Positions 57,593-64,000 of a stretch of DNA of 64,000 nt are shown here, piece after piece. The DNA comes from Simmondsia chinensis (lineage: Eukaryota > Streptophyta > Magnoliopsida > Caryophyllales > Simmondsiaceae): NCBI GenBank assembly GCA_018398585.1, contig JAGTTD010000010.1, positions 26,638,638 to 26,702,637 on the forward strand, in the 5' to 3' direction. The translations under genes were made by a program, and so were the position numbers. Each line of letters begins with the position of its first letter. Position 1 is the first letter of the stretch. The notes beneath the pieces were generated by a model. It did no database searches, was not told where the DNA came from, and saw only the letters and a list, made by a program, of their open reading frames with translations.

Positions 57593-58238
57593 TAATTATG
57601 TAAGTATCTTTATTTTATTTTGAAATTATTTTTTATTTATATTATTTAAATATATTTTATGAGTTATATATGCATGTGATAATTTTTGAAATGTGCCGTG
57701 ACAATGTGTGTTATCTAAAGCTTTGATATCCAGGACTTGAGTTTGAGAGTTTTTTTCTTAGGTTGGTGACCCATCTTGGTTCAATAGTTGAATTTAAATT
57801 TGTGATATTGGCGTAAAGTTTTGATGGCCAAGTCTTGAGCATAATACCGTTGGTGCTAGATTAGTGATTCATATTTGGTTCACTCTTTTGTTTCTTGTCT
57901 TGATATGTCAAGGCTTATTTTGAGTCAAGAATACAGAGCATTGACCTAATTGACTTTGGCTCAAAATACCCGCTTTTTCAAAGAATTTCAGATAAGTAGT
58001 TTGAGGGTACTTCATGTTGCTCCACCGTACTGCTGCTTGATGTATGCTTGGGATGAACCATATAAATTCAGGACAATTTGACTTAAGCCCATGACACACT
58101 AGGGTTTTAGTGTAGAAGGCTCTATATACACACTAAGGTTATATATATCACCCCTAAAATTGAGAAAGGGTTAACAATTAAGACTTCTTATGTAATCCTT
58201 CAATGATACAGTAGAATTATTATAACACCCCAACCCCG

Positions 58239-58283
<45 letters not shown>

Positions 58284-58756
58284 ACAAATGTGGATATAAG
58301 CTTGGGCCAAATCATATAAATATAGGCATTGTTAATTTTACTCCTTAATTTTCTTTCATTAGTGATTGTTATTTCAATTTAGGAATTTAGTATTTAGTAG
58401 GCAGCCCTAAAAAGTTCAAATAGAATTCAATCTTGTTTTTTGTCCTTTTGTTTGTGTGTTTTTCGTTCTATCTTGATTCTCATACTTTTGTGAATAGTTG
58501 TTATTGTCACCTGTAAGCTAACTTGGTTGTTTTAGCATCTCCTAGCCTTGAAGAGTTTGTGTCATTAGGGTGGACTTTCTCGGGTCTGTGTCATTGGAGT
58601 AGCTTTCTCATACTTTCATTTGGTTTTCTTTGTGCTATTTCTCTTTGCACTCTTGTGTGTTTTATAGGGTTTTGCCAACTATCGGAAAAAAGAAAAACTG
58701 TTGTAACGTGGTTGTGTATGATTGCATGCATTTTTAACCAATTTCCTCTTTAATTT
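57593..58756. other. Intergenic DNA with poly(C) tract
   Basis: No gene recognised; the 76-codon plus ORF at 58523-58753 is Leu/Phe/Cys-rich and unlike any family I know. Poly(C) is listed separately. Confidence 0.4.
58239..58281 (+). repeat. 43-bp poly(C) tract
   Basis: Longest homopolymer of the window, after ACACCCCAACCCCG and before AAACAAATG. Confidence 0.9.
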
Positions 58757-59237
58757 AAGGGTTAATTACATTTTAGTATCCCGACGTTTTTAAAAATAAT
58801 AAAAAGGATTTGAACTTTTTTAATTAATAAAAAGACCCCTAAGTTTTTGTTGTATTAATAAAAAAGCCCTTATCTGGCATGATGGCGTCATTTTCGTTAG
58901 ACAAAACTGAAGCAAAACCTGCCTTTCTATTAATGCTATAGTAAAATAACAAAGTACACTTCAATACCCTTTACTTTATAAGCATGAAATTTTAGATATT
59001 GTATTATATAGAAATTATCTATATTCGCTTAATTTGTTTAAAAATATGATTATTGAAGGATATTTTTTATGGCATTAATAAAAACGCAGTTATGGGCTTT
59101 TTTTTATTAATACACAACAAAAAGTTGGGGCCTTCTTATTAATACAACAAAAACGGGCTTTTTTAATAATTCAAAAAAGTTAGTATTCTTTTTATTATTT
59201 TAAAAAATGTCAAGATACTAAAATCCAAATCACCCTT
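58757..59237. mobile_element. MITE with about 100-bp inverted repeats
   Basis: Left AAGGGTTAATTACATTTTAG, right (reverse complement) AAGGGTGATTTGGATTTTAG; similarity goes on through AATAATAAAAAG and GTTGTATTAATAA. 5-bp AATTT on both sides (58752-58756 and 59238-59242). Superfamily not assigned. Confidence 0.75.
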
Positions 59238-59242
59238 AATTT

Positions 59243-60109
59243 ATCGTACCCAAGTCAAGAATATAATGCTTTAATAACTGATGGATTGTTAGACTTGAAA
59301 ATTATATGATGCCTAGTTGAACCTTAAATAATCAAAAGGAAGTAGTTTTGATTGAGGAAGTTTCCCATGAAATTCTAGCTTCTCTCTACGATGATTCGTT
59401 ATAATTGTGATTAATAAATGTCATCCTCCCTTCCTTTCGTTCACTTTGGCTAACCACCCTTTAAATTTTAGAAAAGTATTTTTTGAGAGAAAATGACACC
59501 TTTTTTTGTTCCAAAAAAAAAAAAAAAAAAACACATTTCTAAACAGATTCTTATTATACTAAGATTTGAACCTTTATCACCAGCGACCTTTATTGTTTCA
59601 ATTTATATAATTGGTAACTCTAAGTTCTAATAATTTATCATTCATATATTCTAAAGTTTTAAGATTTTATTAATTATGTATCCTCTACCAAAATTCAATG
59701 AATTTTCTTTAAAAAATGTTGGTGTGAAACATGATTATACATATCCTCTGTCATAATCTAATATTCTTTTTGCCTTGAAACACTGCCACGACACATAATT
59801 GAGGCTATATATAGACATCTTCCATTAGAGTTCGGTGAAAATCTTTTTTATAGGCTCCTCTTTTTGTTTGGGGAAAACTAGAAGCCAGAGTTTTCCTTAG
59901 GAAATTTCCTAGGGAAATTCAAATTTTGATTGTGGTTTTCCAATGTTTGTTTAAAGGGAAAACTTGATTCTGCATTCTGATATTTTCTTGTATGGTCTTA
60001 AAGAAGCATTAGTCACCAATCATCTTACATCCTATAACAGGAAAAAATCAGTAGAAATACGACATAATGCATGAAAAGCAATATTAAAATAAAATTAACT
60101 ATCAAATAT
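59243..60109. other. AT-rich intergenic DNA
   Basis: No gene or recognised repeat; an 18-base A run near 59513. Confidence 0.45.
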
Positions 60110-60680
60110 AGGAAAATTATCTCTTAGATACCTTAAAGTTTGAACCTTTATGATTTAAGTACCATATCATTTTAATATACATATTAAGGTAACTTGAGAT
60201 ATGAAATTTGTCACCTAGGTATACTCCGTGTTAGAATCCGGTGAAGTATAGTTAAAATTTAGCTAATTTTCACTTGAAAAATTTATATGATACAAACAAT
60301 GACAACATATACGATGTGTTAGTTTTTCATTTTTATTAGAATCCAGTGAATTACACAAAAGGTTGGTTTTATTTTAAACAAAAAATACATATATATTACC
60401 AAAATAATGCGTCATATTAGCATTCACTGATAAAAGAAATTACCGCATTATGACAAAAAAACACATATATATTGTTGAATTCATGTTCTAAGTTAACAAT
60501 TTTCATTTAGAATCTATCAAATTTTGGTAAAAGATACATGATTCATGAAATTCTTCAATCTAATGGTACTTGGACGACAAAATTTTTAAACTTCAAAGTA
60601 CATCATTATATATCATTGAAAATCCAGGTATTTATGTAATAAATGCTCATATCTGAGGATACCTAATTGATAATTTCCCT
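60110..60680. mobile_element. MITE with short inverted repeats
   Basis: Left AGGAAAATTATCTCTTAGAT, right (reverse complement) AGGGAAATTATCAATTAGGT. Non-coding, A/T-rich, with repeated AATC(C/T)-(G/A)GTGAA words. A relative may lie at 7195-7500. Confidence 0.6.
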
Positions 60681-61189
60681 ATAAAATATCTATAATAATT
60701 CAAAGTGGTGAAAATTAATCAATTGAAACAATAACAAAGTAACATCTAGGCTCCATTTGACTATTCGGTCCAATTCTTGTTCGTCGTTATGACATTGAAG
60801 GTTTGAGTTCCAATCTGTTTAGATCTAGATCCGCACGACGACTATTTTGAAGGTTTTTGCCCCATTTGAAATTATAACTTCTCCAATTTCATATGGGAAG
60901 ACATGGGTGGAAAATGTTTTCCCTAAAAAAGTATTTCGCATCAATGAATCAATGACAACAACAGAAAAGTGGAAAATGTATTTCTATGATTTAATGTTCG
61001 GTCCTACCAAACGGGGCCATGGTTGAATTTTCAATGTAAACACTAGTGTAGCTCATATATACTATCTCAATGATGTGTCACAATAACATTTTCTAGTGAA
61101 AATTTCTACAATCTAACAAGAATGCATTATATTTCGACACAATATGCAGAGGTGATAAAATGTTAAAAAATGATCTCATTATATATACC
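60681..61189. other. Intergenic DNA before the last LTR element
   Basis: No recognised feature. Confidence 0.4.
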
Positions 61190-61745
61190 TGTTAGGTTAT
61201 GTCTTAAATTACTTGTTTTATTTTTATTGGGGCTGCCGCAGGGTCACTGACCGATCGGGAGAGAACCCGATCGATCGGGTGATTTAAGGAAAGATTCGGG
61301 TGGTTTAGGAAGTTTAGAGCGCCGATCGATCGGGAGTCATTTTCTTCCGGCCCTAATTATTTTCTATAAATAGGGACGTAGGGTTTTCATCAGAGGTATC
61401 CAATCAAAGAACGTGTGAGCCGCCATTAAGAAAAAGAGGTGACTTCATAATTCCTCCAAGATTTTCGAGTGCTACGAGAGTTCACAGAGAGTGATTGTAA
61501 TTCTTCCATATATCTTGTTTGGGAAGTGTCGTTGTAATTCTTCCGTTCAATTAATAAAGAATCTCCATCTCCGCCCGTGGTTTTCTCCCCTCTCAATTGT
61601 AGAGGGGTTTCCACGTAAATATTGTGTGTTCATGTGTTTGTTCTTTCTTTCGCCATATTTATTTACTTCTCATTTTGCGTGAGTTATATTATTTGAATCG
61701 AATCAAGTTACCAGGTTTTTCGCTTCAGCATTAAGTTCCCTAACA
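61190..61745 (+). repeat. 5' LTR of the copia deletion derivative
   Basis: TGTTAGGTTATGTC...CCCTAACA, 556 bp. TATAAATA at 61375-61382. Upstream cluster of CGATCG palindromes (61247-61334). Confidence 0.92.
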
Positions 61746-61746
61746 A

Positions 61747-61806
61747 ATTGGTATCTTAGCATACTAGATTCGTTTAAGTTTTGTTAACAAATTGGTATCA
61801 GAGCCC
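61747..61806 (+). promoter_or_regulatory. Doubled primer binding site
   Basis: AACAAATTGGTATC occurs twice about 43 bp apart: next to the LTR it continues TTAGC (damaged), and at 61786-61804 it continues AGAGCCC, the intact site. Confidence 0.75.
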
Positions 61807-61827
61807 TGTTTATTTCAATTTGATAAT

Positions 61828-63561
61828 ATGACGTCCGCAATTAGATTCGAAATTGAGAAGTTTGGTGGTCAAGGGAGCTTCAGCTTATGGCAGGTTCGCG
61901 TTAAGCGCCTCTTGACTCAGAATGGCTTGAAAAAAGCTTTAGATGGGAAAGAAAAGAAATCAAAGAATCTTACAGAAGCACAATGGGAGGAGTTAGATGA
62001 GAAGGCGCTCACAGCAATTTAGATGTGTCTTACCGATGACGTTTTGACAGAAGTTCTAGAAGTGAAGACCGCTAAGGAGTTGTAAGAGAAATTGCAAGAT
62101 ATGTTATGTTTCAAATCTGTCTCCAACAAACTCGCAGTTAAGCGCCGGTTGTTCACGTTTCGTATGTCAGAAGGTACGTCATTTAAGAACCATGTCAATG
62201 AATTTAATTCAATTATTCAAGATTTGAAAGAATTAGATGATGTTCCTAAGGATGAAGATCAGACAATGTTGTTGTTATGTTCTCTCTCTACTTCATATAA
62301 GGGTTTTGTCGAAAGCTTAATTTATGGGGGTAGACAAACCATATCTGTTGATGAAGTTAAGAGAAACCTACTGAGTAAAGAACGAGTAGATAGGGAATTA
62401 TCTGACTCTGTGTATAACTCAGGTAGTGGTTTATTTATGAGGGGGAGAACCGAGTATAATCATAGTGGAAACAAGTCTAAGTCTAGGTATCAAGACCTAA
62501 CCTATAACTACTATCATAAGAAAGGGCACATTAAGAAAGACTGTTATAAGCTTAAGAGAAAATTAGAAGCAGATAACAGGTCTGACCAGAGATCCATAGC
62601 AGCTAGTGTTGTGAATGATGAGAATGAAGATTTTCTATTGTATGTGTCTGAACCTCAGTTCAACTTGAAAGATAGTTGGTTTTTGGATTCGGGTTGCTCC
62701 TATCATGTCTGTCCTAACCGGGATTGGTTTTCCACATATGAGTCTGTTCGAGGTGGAGTTGCTTTGATGGGTAATGATAATCCATGCAAAGTTCTGGGTA
62801 TAGGAACAATTCGTTTTAGGATGTTTGATGGCACTATCAAGGTTTTGGGCGATGTTCGTCATGTTCCTAATTTGAAGAAAAATCTCATCTCTTTGGGTAC
62901 TCTTGAATCTAAGGGATATAGGGACACAGCTGAAGGTGGAGTTTCGAAGGCCGTTAAGGGTGCATTGACAGTTATGAAGGGCAGAAGGTCAGGTACGTTG
63001 TATGAACTTGTCGGTTCCACATTTGTTAGATCTATTGTAGTATCTTCATCATCCTTGTTGTTGACAAAACCAGAGATCACAAGTTTAGGACGTTTGAGAT
63101 TGGATCGTTCAGGTGATAGGTGTCTGTCTGAGCACAGTGTAAGGGGCTCTTTATGCGGTCAGTCCAGAGGACTGCTGGTATGTGAACAAGGGCTTTATGT
63201 GAAGCAGAAAGGTTTTCTCTTCAAACAATTCCTGACGAGACGTGTCACGTTTGGTGAGTCTTCATTACTGTTATCTCTACAGAAAATGTCATCAATTGTT
63301 TGTGATTCAGGTCAGGTAAGTAAGCCAGAGGGAGTTCAGTTCAGTAACACAGTTCAGCAGCGGGTGGCTGTTTCAGTTGATGTGTCAAGAGCCAATTCAG
63401 AGAAGAAGATTAGCATTGCTGATAACCTCTCAGATATGTTCACTCAGTTTCTACCTAACAGGAAGTCAAGCTTCGCACGGTTAGGTTTCGTACTTCGTTG
63501 TGTTAACCCTGTGTGTGAGGGTTTAGTGGAAAAGGTGGAGGAAATTCTTTTATGTATGTAA
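61828..63561 (+). pseudogene. Fused gag-protease-pol fragment
   Basis: ATG 61828 opens MTSAIRFEIEKFGGQGSFSL, the copia gag start; TAG at 62020 and TAA at 62083 interrupt, then the same frame is open to 63561 (490 codons from 62092). Order: gag; knuckle at 62503-62543 with both leading Cys changed to Tyr; protease SWFLDSGCSYHVCP; VPNLKKNLISLGTLESKGY; pre-integrase remnant SGTLYELVGS; then TRRVTFGESSLLL, an integrase C-terminal (RDVIFDE-type) block; then ISIADNLSDMFTQFLPNRKS, the RNase H C-terminal block. Integrase core, RT and most RNase H are gone, with phase kept across both joins. Confidence 0.82.
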
Positions 63562-63581
63562 TTTGAGCCAAGGTGGAGATT

Positions 63582-64000
63582 TGTTAGGTTATGTCTCAAA
63601 TTACTTGTTTTATTTTTATTGGGGCTGCCGTAGGGTCACCGATCGATCGGGAGAGAACCCGATCTATCGGGTGATTTAAGGAAAGATTCGGGTGGTTTAG
63701 GAAGTTTAGAGCGCCGATCGATCGGTGGGTTCCGATCGATCAGGAGTCGTTATCCGCCGGCCCTAATTATTTTTTATAAATAGGGACGTAGGGTTTTCAT
63801 CAGAGGTATCCAATCAAAGAGCGTGTGAGCCGCCATTAAGAAAAAGAGTTGACTTCATAATTCCTCCAAGATTTTTGAGTGCTACGAGAGTTCAAAGGGA
63901 GTGATTGTAATTCTTCCATATATCTCATTTGGGAAGTGTCATTGTAATTCTTCCGTTCGGTTAATAAAGAATCTCCATCTTCGCCCGTGATTTTCTCCCC
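63582..64000 (+). repeat. 3' LTR of the copia deletion derivative (partial)
   Basis: TGTTAGGTTATGTCTC after the PPT; TATAAATA at 63775-63782. Has an extra 18-bp palindrome-containing unit relative to the 5' LTR. Confidence 0.92.

Larger units (their letters stand above)
61190..64000 (+). mobile_element. Copia deletion derivative with fused ORF, cut by the right edge
   Basis: LTR 61190-61745, PBS, one long ORF, PPT AAGGTGGAGATT, second LTR from 63582 continuing past the window. Internal length is only 1.84 kb. The target duplication cannot be checked because the right end is outside. Confidence 0.9.

Noticed and set aside
58523..58753. 76-codon ORF as a membrane protein gene
   Set aside because: Hydrophobic composition only; no start context, no family, in unassigned AT-rich DNA.

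Overview
The window is plant nuclear DNA, most likely from a eudicot. It is AT-rich, intron-poor and built almost entirely of nested, decayed transposable elements. I found no intact host gene, tRNA gene, CRISPR array or bacterial-type feature. The plant assignment rests on a Sirevirus-like Ty1/copia element with repeated polypurine tracts, plant L1-type LINE ORF1 (DUF4283-like), hAT elements with 8-bp target duplications, SINEs ending in the 3' module common to angiosperm SINEs, and initiator-tRNA-Met primer sites at most LTRs. The species cannot be named from the sequence.

Layout. 1-1996: 5' end of a minus-strand Ty3/gypsy element running off the left edge, inserted in a copia RT/RNase H remnant whose long LTR follows (2572-4644). 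5900-6134: a SINE with a 5S-rRNA head. 7562-7992 and 16509-17110: one LINE ORF2 remnant split by a complete Sirevirus-like element (7993-16508, target duplication GGAAA). 17479-18028 and 22225-22717: two non-autonomous hAT elements with perfect 8-bp duplications; the first contains a copy of its own flank. 18085-24327: SINE fragments, an RNase H remnant, a CTCGAG-rich LTR-like patch and a MITE. 24328-34614: a copia LTR holding a gypsy element (24711-32898, duplication AAATT), which holds an ORF1-only LINE (29228-31914); a second 5S-headed SINE lies in the same LTR. 34663-43380: a minus-strand Sirevirus-like LTR-internal-LTR-internal chain with a SINE in it. About 45200-57592: a three-LTR minus-strand copia chain, split by a non-autonomous LTR element (50249-56266) that carries three unfamiliar ORFs instead of gag-pol. 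58757-60680: two MITEs. 61190-64000: a copia deletion derivative with gag, protease and small pol pieces fused in one 490-codon frame.

How the parts relate. Most coding pieces are remnants of gag-pol polyproteins: gag for particles, protease, integrase, reverse transcriptase and RNase H. All recognisable pol genes are broken; the best-preserved RTs have lost an aspartate of the catalytic pair (YVDG in the Sirevirus, FFDN in the gypsy element). The most unusual features are: (a) LTRs of four families flanked by internal sequence on both sides, so chains and not simple insertions; (b) SINEs joining a 5S rRNA head to the angiosperm 3' module also found here in SINEs without a 5S head; (c) the gag-pol-less LTR element with a repeated RPPE motif, whose LTR resembles the gypsy LTR at the left edge; (d) CpG-centred palindrome clusters in three LTR contexts, varying between sister LTRs in two elements; (e) long G/C homopolymers at five sites.
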